From NCBI GenBank assembly GCA_013396755.1, contig VWZF01005810.1, forward strand, positions 2,174,949-2,238,948: a stretch of 64,000 nt of DNA, in the 5' to 3' direction. Positions 46,962 to 61,900 of this stretch are shown piece by piece. Source of the stretch: Sclerurus mexicanus. Lineage: Eukaryota > Chordata > Aves > Passeriformes > Furnariidae. The first letter of the stretch is position 1; each line of letters opens with the position of its first letter. A model generated the notes under the pieces. The model ran no database searches, was not told the origin of the DNA, and saw only the letters and a list, made by a program, of their open reading frames with translations. Made by a program: the position numbers and the translations under genes.

Positions 46962-49900
46962 CTGAAAAAGAAATAAACAAAATGCCAGGTCAGCATATCT
47001 ATCCAATATATTCCAAGATAAGACAGACTTCCAGAAATTAGTTTTCTTATCAAGTTTGTTTCAGGCTACATATCCTACTTTTCATCCTAATTTACTGTGC
47101 AAATACTGCAGACAAACATACACACCAAGAGCCATGTGGGTACTCAAGTACCTAAGGAGCACACAGGTACTTTAATATGAAGAGTCCTATGAATTCACAC
47201 TACAGTGTCCCCATAATTTCCTAATAAATAGCATGCATTGTTTCTTTTTTTTTTTTAAAATAAAATCCTTCAGTAATTTCCAAGATTCCTGTCAGATTCA
47301 ATTTTCTTTGCTGCTTCCTTTAGCTTTTTTTTCACCATGTATTTTTACATTTTGTTTTTTGCATTCATTCCCATGAGTGTAACTGCATGGGATTTTTTGG
47401 GTCTGCACTACTCCTGCAGGGACATTTATTCTCAGAACACTACAGGGTCTGTTACACAGTCATTCTTCACCCATAAGTTTCTTACTCAGGTTTTGGGTAC
47501 CCTCAGTACCAAAACAACTCTTGTATTTCCTTCTGTGGCTTCCTAGCCAGACATTCCATAAATTAATCATTGATGGCATCTACAAATCTCATTTCTGCTG
47601 CAGTTTCTGGGACATTTATTCAGTCCACAGGCAGGGGGAGGAGACTGAAATATCACATTCCAGTTGAACTCGCTGCCCTTGTTTTCTGACCTCTTTCATT
47701 ATAACACAATCAGTGCTGCCATTCTGGTAACACAGGGAGTAACAGAGAAGATAGTACAGGGATAATACTATAACTCTTCCTATTCCTGTTCTTCCTAAAC
47801 ACCATTTAGGAATATATGGCTTTCTCTGGAAAAAGCAAGCAAACAAAAACAACCAACCAACCCCCCAACCTCAAAACTCGCCACAAAAAAGGGCAAAACT
47901 ACTACCCCCCTACCCCCAAACCAACATTATGATTCTACTACAGAACGTTTTTAATACAAACTGCTGTAAATCACATTTACATTTGGAACTAAAAACATGA
48001 AAAGTAAGTTTATTCCAAGATACTGATTGTTTGAACTGTGCAGTTTAAAACTCACTAAGAGAGTAAAAGACTAATCAATCTTTCTCAGCCTATCCCCAAA
48101 CAAACTGAAAAAAACCCCACAAATGCAGAAAGCAGTGCAACTCTGAATTTTCATGCAGAGAAATCATGATTCCTTTGCTTTTTTATAATGACACACTGAA
48201 TGGATACCCATAGAATAAATCAGGTTTTCTATTATACCTGTGATAGGTGAAAATAAACGATGCTCAAAGATTCCTGAGCATAGATTTCTTGACTCAGTTT
48301 TTAAATGCTAAGAAGCATACCGACTTTATTTCACCTCCCTGAAATACGTTTAGTTTTTTTTACTTGTCCTTAATTAAATAATTATTTTAGCTTCATGAAA
48401 TTTATATTTCACAGTAGTCAAAGTATACTGTATTTTAAATTAGCCTAAGATGGGTAACAGAAGACAGACTGTATACTTATATCATGTGCCTTTACAGGTA
48501 ATCTCACTTGGCATCACGCAACACAGTTAAGAAGCTGTTATTAAGAATTTAAGTAGGAAAGAAGTTTAAATTGGAAAGGAAAGCTTACATTTAAAAACCA
48601 CTTAAATATTAATGGCCAGATGAACACATTTATTAACACTGACAAGAACTGACTAATGGGGCATTTCTGGTTCTCGTTTGCGTTAGAACGGCAGCAGAGA
48701 CTGTACTTACTGCTATCGTAACCACAGTACGGTCAGCAAACGCAGTCATGACCACCTTCTGGAGTATGTTCTCCTATGGAAAGAAGAACATTTGGTGCTT
48801 TTCAAACAACAGAAGTTACATGATAGACACAGACACTAAGCAGGCCTAAGTAACTAACCACTGATTGTTCCATGCTTTTGTTGTTCCTGCATCACAGAAA
48901 TGAAAAATTAACTACATGCCAGAACTAAGCCCAAACCTAATCTCCAGTTAGACAGCCCTGCTCCCTCCTGCCATCCCCACTGCCTCTGGGGTTCAGCAGA
49001 TACAAGAGCTGTTCTCTGAGCCCCAAAACTCCTGCTCATCCTGACCTCGGTGGTCCAGTGGAGAAATCCAAGGTGAATTCAGGATGTTGCCAGGCTGCCT
49101 GCATGCTGGCACCTCAGTAGTGTGTTCTTCACCCCACTGCAAGCCCAGGAATGTTCCAGCACACTGGGGACATCTAACACCAAGGGGTGACAGGGATAAG
49201 CAAGGGAGTGTGCTGTACCTGGCATATTTAACAGTGGAGATGATATTTAAGATGTTGTTAACATACATAGCTCTCACTCAACAAGTACTCATCCTTTGCT
49301 ATTTAGGAGACATGTTGCATACCAAACTGCCTAGAAGTGTCACTATCACAGATACCTTCATTTGCTATTATCTGTTCTTTAGATAAGGGAGGAACTCTAT
49401 CCTCAATGAGTCAAAATTCAAACTGTGTTTTAACTGGGCTGCACACAGTATAATCCCCAACTATACGGACACTCAACATACTAACATTTTACTGAACTAA
49501 AAATTGTACCTTTTGTAGCTCCCCCTGCCCCCCAGTTGTTCTTTATTTATAGCAGGAAGGAGACTGAAACATTTCTTGTAACAACATAACAGATGGGAAA
49601 AAAAAAAATCCTTAAAATGTACTATTCTGTTCGGCTAAAATTCAGTCACTGCAGTATTACTGAGTGGTTTAACATCTGCCTAGGAACTCCAGACAATTAA
49701 CGCAATAATCCAGTATGTCTTTTCTGTGTCTCTGTTTATTTCCTTGACTCTCAGGCCTTCTAACTTCCTGACTTGACCTGTCCACTGTGCTGAGGAAATT
49801 TGTTGCTTGCCAATTTACCCTTCACTGACCAGTCCAGGTGACTTTCCAAAGCTTTGTTTACTTTAGAAACTCAACCTGCCAATTAAAATAATATGCTTCA

Positions 49901-52900
49901 TTTTCCTAATGCAAGCAGTTCTGGAATATCTATTAAATTCCTAGTAAAATGGTTTAAAAGGTCTTTAGATTTGTTAGCAATGACTCCCAACCACCTGGAC
50001 TTGTGAACACATCTGCACTAAACGTGGCATAAGCATATTACAGAGTAGAGAGAATTGCTTTCCACCTTTTTCTTCACATATTGTCAGTCATCTCCTCCTC
50101 AAGGAAAACAAGGAATCAGAAACATTCCAAACTCACTGTTGCCATGTCAATAGATGCTGTGGCTTCATCCATGATGAAGATGCTCGTCTTCCGCACAAAA
50201 GCTCTTGCAAGGCAGAACAGCTGCCTTTGGCCCTGGCTAAAGTTTTCACCTCCTTCTGTAACTATAGCATCTGGAAACGATACAGCAAAAACAGTATTTA
50301 TGTTGTGTGTGTGTGCATGAGATGGTCAGAACAGAGAATATGCTTGAAAAACGATGTCTCACTTTCAGCATAAAGTAGTATTTCCTAGGTCAACAGCTGC
50401 TCGTGATATGATTTTGCCTGTTTATTTCCATTGTTTGAAACAGCCAGTACTTTCGTCTCACTACATTCTTTATACCTGTTAGATATCAAAGTAGCTAAAG
50501 ATGTTTAAGAGCAAGTTCCTCTGGCACTCCATGACACTGCACCCCCCTGTCAAAGCAGCATCCATCAATTCTTTACCCTAAGGCAGTGCAACTTACCATT
50601 TTAAGGCGTTTTTGTTTGTTTTGAGCTTTTTGTTTTGTTTTTCTTTGTTTGTGTGGGGTTTTTTTTCTTTTTTTTTAATGGCTAAATGATTCACACCTTT
50701 AAACTTTTAAAATCTTCCTCCCTGGACCTGACTATTGGAAAATACAAAAGAGCATATTCTAGATAACTCCTGACTTGTTGACACCTTATTTGAATACATG
50801 AGATCCATAAACCTCAATGCTTCATAATGAAGACATTCTGAAATAAAATCATTTCACCACTGATTTGAAAAGAAAGAGGATTCTGCCCCACAGGTACAGT
50901 TGGTAAAGCAGGTACATGGATGTAGGACCTTTACCTGCAGGCAAGCACTTTTTGTCACCTTCTCTAAGTCTAAAGAGCAATTTCCTCAGCACCTGCCCTT
51001 TTAATAAATAAATGTGAAGCAGGAAAGTTGCAAATACTGGAAACAATATTCGCAAAAGGAAGACTTATTACCTAGACCCCCAGGTAGTGCTTTCACCACA
51101 TGCTTGAGCTGTGCTATTTCCAGTGCTTCCCACAGCATGCTGTCAGTGCATTTCTTCTCAGGGTCCAGGTTAAACCTACAGTCACGGGTAATTCAAGAAC
51201 GTCAGTCAACAGAAACGTCTGCAATAGATTTCGTCTTTTAGTGCGCTTAGAAACAAACCTGCAGATAATAAGAATTATGTGCTAAAGATCTCGGTCTGAT
51301 TCTGATCTATCGTTGGTATAAATCCACTGAATTTTTCAGACTTAGTTAACATAATGTGACTAAGAAAAAAATTTGACTCAGTTGAGCAGAAAGGGAAAAG
51401 CTTCCTGTTTTGCAGATATCTTTATACTTTAAGAATTATTTTTGTTCTGAGTAAACTAAAGAAATTCTCGTGTTTTACTAGAAAAAGCTGTGACTACACT
51501 CAGTTTAAATTAACATTCATTTTTTAACAAAGGCCAAAATTCTAACCTCTCTCCTTTTAAATCCAATGTCTCTTTGTTTTTCACTCCTATAGAAATGTTA
51601 ACAGAATAATCAAGCTTCATATTGCATTATGAAATGCAGCTCTTCACTGCAAATGAACAAATCATGGATTTATGAATAGATGAACATTATTTTAGCTTGC
51701 TGTGGCCCAGACATGATAGCAACAAATGCAGATCTCTTATCATATTAAATTAGTATATATAGAATGATAATAAAAGATTCAATGGTGCATAACATTCTAT
51801 TTTTATGTTTTACTCCTGCTGTATGTGTTGTGAATGACTGATGCCAGCCTAAATAAAATTTTATTAGGTTAATTAATACAACAAAGGTATACAGTGATAC
51901 CATCTGATGTGAATGAATCATGCTCTATTCAAGCAAGTTCAGGAGATAATAATGAGATTTGTATTAGCATGGAGTCAGCAAACCACAGAAGCCTGTATCA
52001 TTTTCAGTGAACTCCAATGACTTAAGTAGAAACTACAACTGCAGGTGATGTAACTGTGCACTAAGGATTGTACTGTTCTTTCCTAAGGTCAATGCCATGG
52101 ACACAGGGAATTACATTTTTGGAAACTGTGGAACTTTTTGCCATTGTTTCTACTGCATCACCTTCTCAGAGAAGTAGGAAGAGAACAAAAGAAAAAAAAA
52201 AGGGAACTGACGTGTTTGATGTCACAGATGAGACACCAGCTCTAAGACTAGAGAAGAAATATGGATAGAGGCTCCAGGATAAAATAATCCAGTTTCCCAG
52301 TATTTTTCATATTCTACTGCTTTCCCTCTGTCTACACCAACTTTTTAGTCTGCATTTTTTCCATCTCATATTTTAAGGCAGATATTTAAGACAGATGTAG
52401 AAGAAAGAAGGTTTCAAGAAATGTGAGGTGGTTACGGGTATTTGATCAGTGAGCTGAACTGATTACTGGATTCTGCGGGAACAAATAGTGGCTTTCCCTA
52501 CTTCCCAGGCATGGGATGCCTTCTGCTGACAGCATCCTGTCCAGGCTCAGGCAATGGGAAAGTGCACTGTGGCAGGGCTGAGTAAAAAGCACAGACAGAA
52601 GACAGTGATCCTCCCTACTCCAGCTGAGGAGACCAGAATTGAACAGCTTAGCATAAAAGTCATATAATTATAAAATATAATTCATATTAGATGACATATA
52701 AGCAATTACATGGTTTTTATTTAGTGCTGGTGCTTAATACTCACCGGATTGTTCCACTGAATAAAATAGGGTCTTGGAGAATGATTGACAGCCTGGATCT
52801 TAATGTCTGCAAGGGGAGCTTAGCGATATCTATACCATCAATGATAATCCTTCCTGTTCAAGAGAAAATGGACAGTCTGTTCGCGGTGCCACACAGCTGC

Positions 52901-55900
52901 TGGCAAAGACACAAAGGCTCACTTGCAGGCTGAAATGCAGCCCAACAGGAACAGGCCTTGTATCACATATCCCCTTCACTAATGAAACATGCTTTGCCTA
53001 AGCAGCAAACACAACTGCCTTGAGACTAATCCTCAGCTGGAAAGAACACGGAGTATACCTGTCGTATGTTGTGAACGATTAGACACAATACCTAACTGCT
53101 GGACTAATATAAACATTTATCAAACAATAAGATCACACATTACTTCAATCAGGGACTAATTACCAGGGGCAACAAGCATTTCAGAAAGCCAAATTACTGT
53201 TGAGCACCATGAAATTTTATCTCCAAGTACAACTGTCTGGCTCTGTGTAAGGGCTCTGTGGGTGATGTGCCTGGGAAACAGGCTAACATCCTTTCTGAGA
53301 TGTGCTCCGTGAGGCACATGGACATGGCACACAGAGCGGGAAATACAGCAGGAAATTCCAGGGCAGCAGGCCAAACTGCAGTCCCCAGTTCCTGAGTTTT
53401 CTGGGTCCAGTGGATCCCATCTGTGTCTTGCACATGGATCTTTCTTTGTACTTGGACACCTTTCCCTTTTACCCTTTGCTCCTGCTGTTGGATTTAACAG
53501 CACAAAAGGCTGTCATCTGTCACTCTAGGACTTTTGCTTCTGTCAAGTAGAATTTTTATTGATTCAGCTTAGTCATGGCACAGCTGGTAGGTGACAGATG
53601 ATACTGGATTTAAACAGGGTCAGAAAGCGTGTCCTGCAGATTCAAAACTCACACTTCAGAGCTGCTGATGTTAAGGAGAAGACTACCAAAGCACCTTCAG
53701 GAGCTAAGCTTGACTGATGTGCAGAAATGCAATCTTACCCTCAAAAGTGTCAACCATTCTGAAAAATGCAAGAGAGAAGGAGGATTTTCCACTGCCTGTT
53801 CGGCCGCAGATCCCAATCTGTGACACAGAAAGCAGTTGAACATCAGGCAAGCGGAAATGGATAATGTCTTTACTTGACACTTCAGGTGAGTGGGTGGAGG
53901 AGCTGTCCTGATCCACATGATCCTCTTGTCCTCCTGACAGTTCAGTCAAACTGAACTGGCCACAGCAGAATCACTACATTCATTTTTTTGTTTAGGGGTC
54001 TGAGCATTTAAAGATAAATCAAAGCCAGTCCTATATACAGGAACAACAGGAGGGCAGTAATGATGGAGATAAAGGCAAGGAAGCCACATGAGAATGAAAA
54101 GTAGGTCTAGCCCAGTAAGGGCTCACTGTCACTTCTTTCAGCACAGTTTGCTGACAGCAGGGCCCTGGGATACTGAGAGGGGGTGTGTATGCCTAAACAC
54201 TCCAAGCTAAGAACCCCTCAGACCACTACATTCTTTAAGAGAAAAAACCTCTGTAATTCAGTCATCAAAACATTGTGTGGTATGTTTTTTTAATTCTGGT
54301 TTATGTGATATGCTCTCCTAAAGAGCTTCTCAGAATCACTACAGTTCTTTACCTTTTGTCCTGGTGAGATGTGGGCATTGACATGCTTTAGCACTGGCTT
54401 TAAGTTGCTGTCATATCGGACACTGAGGTTCTGGATTTGGATTTCCCCTCTGTCTGGCCAGTTCTGGGGAATCTGTGAGGATGCTGTATCAGGAGCACAG
54501 TGGGAAAAAAAAAAAAAATCAATTCTCTTGTAATAAATTAATTGATCCATTAAGTGATTTACTACATTTTCCACAGTAATACACTACAAAATCATTAAAA
54601 TTTCAGTAAGCTCTTTCTGCATGCTGCACAAAACTGCACTTACAAAGGAGCCCTTCGTAATTTTCGGCTTCTGTTTTGAGAAGGCCATTGATTCTTTTCA
54701 CTGCACCCAGCTGGATCTCCATGTCAGCCAGGTTACGAACCATCCAATTCAGATAGTTAGACACCTGATGTAAAGCAAATACATGACTAAATTCCAGATT
54801 TTTAGTAGTTTGCATCATTTGACCAGCATGCAGTTTATATTCCTACAGAGCAACACCTCAAACAGTGAACAAACTGTATGATACACACCAACAGGGAGGC
54901 AACAATGACTAAAGGTTAAATTTCCTAACTGCAGTACACAGGTACTTTGGTACTATGGAGAGCTGATCAACACCAACAGAAAAGAGGGAGGGAGGGGGGA
55001 ACAATAAAGACAGGTGAAAAGACATCATTTTGCTAACATAAGGTTTGACAATCTAGTGATGTGCCAGGGCATAATTACAACTGATGCATTGAAAGTTTAT
55101 TCTTCACAATGCAAGACATTATAAAAATTATGATGCATCTTGGCCACGTTTTGTTGACATATTTGAACTAACACCTTGATGAGTATTTTATCTAAAAACT
55201 GAAGACAGCATACACTCAAATATGTCAACCATCAAATGTGAAGTGAGGTAAGCACATTGTTTCAGTGATGTTGCAGGACCCACTATAGATGTACAGACAC
55301 CTTCAATCTTCCTGTTCATCTTTGTGCCCTAAAGAATTACAAAAAAATGTTTGGGAGAGACAGAAAGGGTCCTGAGATTCTTACCATAAGAGCATAGGTT
55401 AGTCCCAAGCCTACAAGTCCTGAAGTGAGTTTATTATACAGGCAACTGGTAATGGAAGTGACAGCTGCTATGAGTACCACACATGCTCCAATGTACTCCT
55501 GAAGGAATATGAATAAGTCCATAAGTCTACAAAGGATTAAAACATTCTCATAACTTTGCATACCAAATAGCAAACCCATTGCACAGTCTGAAATACAAGC
55601 AGAAAACCCCATGTAACTCCATGCAGATCCTTCCTAGCAGCCCATTCTTACTGCCTTTAGTGGAGCTCTGTTTGGAAATGCTATTGTACCAACACTCCTA
55701 ATCTTCTGAAGAAGTCAACACAGATACCTTAAGCATGTCATAGGGGTGATTGAAACCTTGCAGCTGATGTTACCTGGGATGGGAGGGAAATGCTCACGTG
55801 ATCCCATTTGTGAGCAGATCCTTTCTCTGTGCTGTGGCCGATGAAGAACTGTTGGTAGCTCTGCAGTTGCTGCTGAATTGCTACCATCCACACTCGTTCA

Positions 55901-58900
55901 CACAAGCTGTTCTTGCACAGCATGTACCTATTAGTTGGACTGTGTCCACCCATAATGGGCTTCTGCTGCTTTAATTCAAATCATTGATGATTTGACTTTC
56001 CACAGACAGTTCTTTGAGTGAAATGGTGTAACAGACTAGAAAACAAACTCCATAGGAGGGAAACTGTCACTTGTCTGTGTATGCACCGTTTAGTGATAAA
56101 GGCACCTGATCAAAATTAGGTACTCTGGGTGATCTAGGCCTGAACATACAAAAAGGTAATAACACTTTATTCATATTCAATAACTTAGGTAACAACAGGT
56201 GCCAGATAATACGGAGTAAAAAAAGGAGGCATAGAGTATGACATCAAAGATGAATTAACCTACATTTATTACATATAAACGGAGTCCATGCTACCCAAAC
56301 AGCAGCACTGCACCTGCATCTAAAAATCTGATATCACCGTCCACAACATAAAATCCCTTGATTTACTTCTTAAAGAGTTATTTTTAATAAACCATTTCTC
56401 ATACCAGGCCACTCTACTGAGCAGGAAACAGGCCACAGAATATCTTTGACATTCTTCAGAAGACCCCAAAACAGGCACAAACCTATCTACAACTTTCTGT
56501 TCGGTCAGAGAGCTTCCAAGATGTTGAAATATTCCTAGGGAGCCACAAGACAGGGGCCTGCTGACCCTGGCTGACATGGTCCCACAACGGCATCCTGGCT
56601 GGCAGCACTGTGAAGGGCTCTGATCACTCTTCACACACATGGGAGCCAATGTGACCTATAAAAACTATTCTTGTCTTGGAAAAACAGCTGCAGGCTATGG
56701 GGAAAATGCATACTCCATTCAGTTTCCAGGATGGGTTTGGCACATGCTTGTTACAGAGAGACACAGAGGGCAAAGGTATGGCTGTGAAACCCAGATGAGG
56801 CTGGATAACTGTTGGATGCCTCATCAGATTACCTGGAACAAAGTAAAAAAATTCATTGTGTATACATAATAATAATGTACTTGCCATGCGAACTTCCAGC
56901 CAGCGATTGGCAGCTGTAAGGAAAAGGGAAGCAATGTTGTTGGAATCTGTGTATTCAAGAAGTTTTTGTCGAAATTTGGCTTCATACCTAAAAAAGAAAT
57001 AAATAATGAATGGGAAAAAAAATAAAGACAGGAAAAGAGAAGAATGAAGAAAGAAAAGAACAAAGATAAAAGAACAAAGAAGGAAAAGAGAGAAGGAAAA
57101 GAATAAATGAGTCAGGCCTTGGAATCTTAGAAAAGTAAGGAGTACAATTTAATTTCTGGGGTATATGCTTATGGGCAGCTTGATACAGGGTCTAAATCAG
57201 CCTGTCAATAGTTCAGAGTGACATCATCCATAGACTTGTATCTTAATGAGTAAATGAATGTTATTTCATTGATGAAACTCTATGGAACTTCGAAATGCCA
57301 CTGAACATTTTCTGAATATATTTTATTACATGGCAATTGTGAGAGAGACAAATCTGAAACTGAAAAAAAATTAAAATACATCTGAGAGAAGTAATACATG
57401 CATGTACTCATGAAAAGAGGTATTAATGCTGCAGAATGCAGTTTCTTTTCTCAATTAGGTAAGCTCAAGTTTTAAAATACAAATTACCGTAGTGCCTAGA
57501 AATTGTAACAATTCTAAGTATAAACTCAAAGTACCTGCAGTCACAGAGCTCCCATATTAGACAAATATGTTTGTCCTTATCAGTAAACAAACAGAGCACC
57601 TTGGAAAACAGAAGTCTGAGTACATGGTGCAATGAAAAGTAACAGGCTGCAAAGAACTGTGTCCCTCTTCCCCTCAAGGAATTAGCCACAGTGCACAAAA
57701 CAGGATCAATGGCAAATAGGTCTGTTTACAGTTTCTTAATGTGGATCTGCACCCACTCATCCAAACAGCTGCATTAATGAAATCTGCCCTGAATTCAGCA
57801 AGTATGGAAGATGATTCCCTACTACACCTATTTAGACTGGGGTCTTGGCAAGCCTGCAAGTCACCCAGTGACTCCTTTTACGTGGGTATATTTATTTTTT
57901 TATGTGTAAATTCATGTGATGGTAATGTTTGTATCAACAATTATGTTCATAGTAAACAAGTCTGGCACAAGAGTCTTTTCCATGGCAGCAACAGAAGCTT
58001 GAAGGTCTAAGATTTAGTTTAAGCACCCAAAGCTTGCTTTTTTCTTCCTTTTATTACATTAGCAAGTTTAACAAACTTTGAATGTCTCCCTTTACCCTAC
58101 TTATATCCTTTCGCTATTATGGCTGCAAAAAGCACTACTCAGCTCTCCTTATACTGATATGAGAGAAAGGTATAACAATGTCTAAGTATGAAGTACATAG
58201 CTTAGAGATGCTTTCAAATTTTTTTACTGCAGAGTACTTTAATCCTTCTTCTGAGTAAAATGTAATAAAGTTACAACTTTACGCAAGTCATTTATGCTTT
58301 TGCGGAAAAGAAATGCATGTCTCTTAGTGAAAATGATTTAGCTGTTCAAACTTAGCCATGTGCCAAGACATATGAGACATGTCTGCTGTGTGCAATGGGG
58401 AATCGTAGAATAGCCTGGGTTGGAAGAGACCTTAAAGATTGCCTAGTTTCAAGTCCTCTGCCATGGCAGGGACCCCGTTCAGTAGACCAAGTTCCTGAGA
58501 GCTCCATCCAATGTGGTCTTGAACATTTCCAGGGGTGGGCATCTATAGCTTCTCTGGGCAACCTGTCCCAGTGCCTCACAGTAAAGAATTTTTTCCCCCA
58601 ATATCTAATCTAAACCTACCCTCAGATTGAAATGATTCCCCCTTGTCCTGTCACTCCACACCCTTGTAAATAGTCTCTTCTCCATCTTTCTTGTAGGCTC
58701 CCTTCAAGTACTGGAAGGTTGCCATTAGGTCACCCTCAAGTTGCCTGTTTTCCAGGCTGAAAAAACCCCAATTCTCTCATAGCAGAGGTGTTCCATCCCT
58801 CTGGATCAACTTGGTGGCCCTCCTCTGGACTCATTCCAACAGGTTGATGTCCACCCTGTGCTGGGGACCCCAGAGCTGGATGCAGCGCTCCAGGTGGGAT

Positions 58901-61900
58901 GCAGTACTCCAGGTGATTCTGCCCCTCTACTCACCAGAGCAGGGTAGAGAGGCAGAGCCACCTCCCTCAACCTGCCTGCCACACTGCTCTGGATGCAGCC
59001 CCCATCTGGGCTGACTCCAAGTGCATTTCTGTGTTTGCACAGCCTAGGATGGTTGTTTCTGAAAGCAGGCATTAGTGTCACCATGTCAGAGCTAGTGAGC
59101 CCTGTCTCTCCTCAGGGCTCATTACTCTCAGTGCCCTACCGTACAGAGGTGGCTGTGCTGCTTCTGGAACCAATTCAGTCACACTTAACTTTCATATTTC
59201 TATACCATAAAGAATTACAGGACACATATACACCTCAGAAGATGTGAGGCACGCATCATGGGTCAGTCATGCATATGCACGTGGAATGAGGATGCAAAGT
59301 TACCTGCGTTTCTGGAGCACTGGAGAAATATCAGAATTTCTCTTCAGAAAGTGTCCCCAGATTACCAGGTCTCTCAGAATACAGACCAGTCTTTGCAGAA
59401 GCCTTCACATTTACATTTTGTTGATTATTTAGCACCAACATTTTCTGAAGTGTCAGACAGCAAACTAAATCAGGCCAGGGCATCTGCTGAAGGTGTATTT
59501 GTAGGCACAGTAGTAGCTGTCCTCCTGATCTCCCTCTGGACTTTTTTTACATTTCTTTCCTTATGCATTTTGAGTAAATCCAGGACAGAGAGTTACCAAG
59601 GGTAAGGACGCTTCAGGAACAACTGGCACCTCCTAAGAGAATGACTGGATTCCTGAATTAGTGTTATTTTTAGGGATGCTCATGCTAGCAAGTCTAAACT
59701 CCACTCCTGCTAATATGTTAGGCAGCTGAAAAGCTACACAGCCCTAAAAATAGCTGGGTTACCAGCTGATGCAGGAGGCTGGCAGGCAGATGGAATACAG
59801 AACTTACTGAATGCACGTGGCTGGCTGGGTCAGAGATACCTCAGTTACTGCAGGATTTAAGAAAAAGGAGGCACCAAACACAATTCTTTGACAGAGGAAC
59901 TCATTCCAAAGTGACAAGAAGAATCAGGAGGGGATGCGCTGAAAGACTGAAACTATTACCTAAGATGGCATTAAATATTATTTGCTGTATCAACATCAGA
60001 AAATATACAGCCATAATAAAGATCCTCTTGATCAAATAAGAGAATATATGGATAAATGAGAAAAGCAACAAGTAAAAGAAAAATTGATTTTCCTGAAAAT
60101 TGAACACAGACATAGCTACAAACTAGAGAACATTGTTGTCACTTAATGGATTAAATATTCAATAACAGTAATTAATAATGGAAAACACTATGCTGTTCTA
60201 ACACTCTTGGGGAAGTTACCTTCAGTCAAAAAGAAACAAATGCTTAAATTGGTTGTTCTTTCATTGAGCCATTTATATCCTATTTAAAATAGTTTAAGAA
60301 AAAGTCAACTGTGTGCATTACTCCTATTATAAAACTAAAATTATAGGTTAGAAGAAATAAGCACACGACTGCTTCAAAGATAGAAGGGTAACAGTAATAA
60401 TTAACTGAAAAAATGCACAGCCATCTTCTAGATGAGATGGGTGTAGAAAACATTTGACTGCGTTTGAGTCAACTGGGAAAAGATAAGAATAGCCCTGGTG
60501 CAGGGAAAGCAGCTGGTAAGCTCAGCAGTGGTTTTATTGGTACCTCTGAACTATCAGCATGACTTCCAAATTTGTAACACAGATATACAAGCCAGGCATG
60601 TTATCAGGTATTCCTGGGCTGCTCTCCTGTGAGCTTATGTGGATGGAAAAATGTGCAGGCAAAGAAACACTTTGTTTCTACCTTGTGTATTTTCAAAATC
60701 AGTGTAAACACCCACATTTTCAGCTATCAACCTGAAAAATAATGTGGGGTGCTCCTGTATTCTCTGAAGTCAAGCACATGCACAGTTTGTCTTACCAGGG
60801 CATTGACTCATACACAGATTACTCTGGCATAACAAGTTGGTGCATATTAGTTGTGTCATGGAAATTGTCTAAGCCCATAGTCTGCCACACCACATGCTGT
60901 GGTAATTGCAAGCTAATTTAACTTCTTAAATCACATTTGATCACAGTTTGTTTTTTTTTAAGGCTGCATGCAAGTGTCTGGACAGTAGCCATAGGGCAGA
61001 TGACACACATTAACTTGTTTTTCTACAGTAACACCTTCAACATGCAAAATACTCGAAGTTCTTCAGTGGTTGAGTGTAGCCCTTACCCATGTTTTGGGGG
61101 CTCTGGTTTTTCCAGCTGATTCAAGTAACAATTACTTATAACTGCACAATTGCAGAACAGTATCAGAGATAGATATTCAAAAGTGAGGTTATGTATGTTT
61201 CTTAAAAAACTATACCTGAAGGCTCGGATGGTGGTAAGACCTTCAACAGTCTCTGAAAAATGTGAGAGTAATGGTAGCTGAGTGCTGTCATCCAGCTGCT
61301 GCAGGTCTCTGGAGAGGGTTATGAAAAGAATTTTGTAAAAAGACTGTTTTGTTGTGCAGTTGCTTTCTTGAACCAGGCCAGGGAGTGAAAAGGAATATCA
61401 TCACAATAATCATAAACATAAGGTTAAGATAGATTGCAAAGCAGTACCACATGTCCCCAAGCAAGGAATGAAGTCCCCAGGAGGATTTTAATTTTAACAT
61501 TTAACTAGCTGGAGTTCTGAATGGGTCTTTTCCCTTCAATGCCTTCCCTCCTTTCTCCTATATTCCTGTTTGTTATACTCCATTGTTTATTGATTTAAAC
61601 ACCATTCTGGCTCTGTGCTGACTATAAATTTGATGGGGTGCCGCAAACAAGAGCTTGAGTTAAGGAGAGAACAAAATACATCCCCAGATGACAGCACAAC
61701 TTCTCACTGAGCTAAAGTATAACTCAAATACTCAATAGAGTAAATGAGACCACATTAGGTTGCACTTCTCAGTGTCATATTTAGTCATCATATTAGTAAA
61801 AGCACATGTAGGGTGAAATTCTATTTAGTCTCAATTTCTTCCAGCAGGAAGTAAATTGGTTGCAGACTCCCTCTCAATCCGCGCACACATGAAGGGATAT

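Noticed and set aside
58352..59247. Several open frames of 67-92 codons on both strands
   Set aside because: They are translations of the CR1 copy in the ABCC8 intron, not of a host gene.
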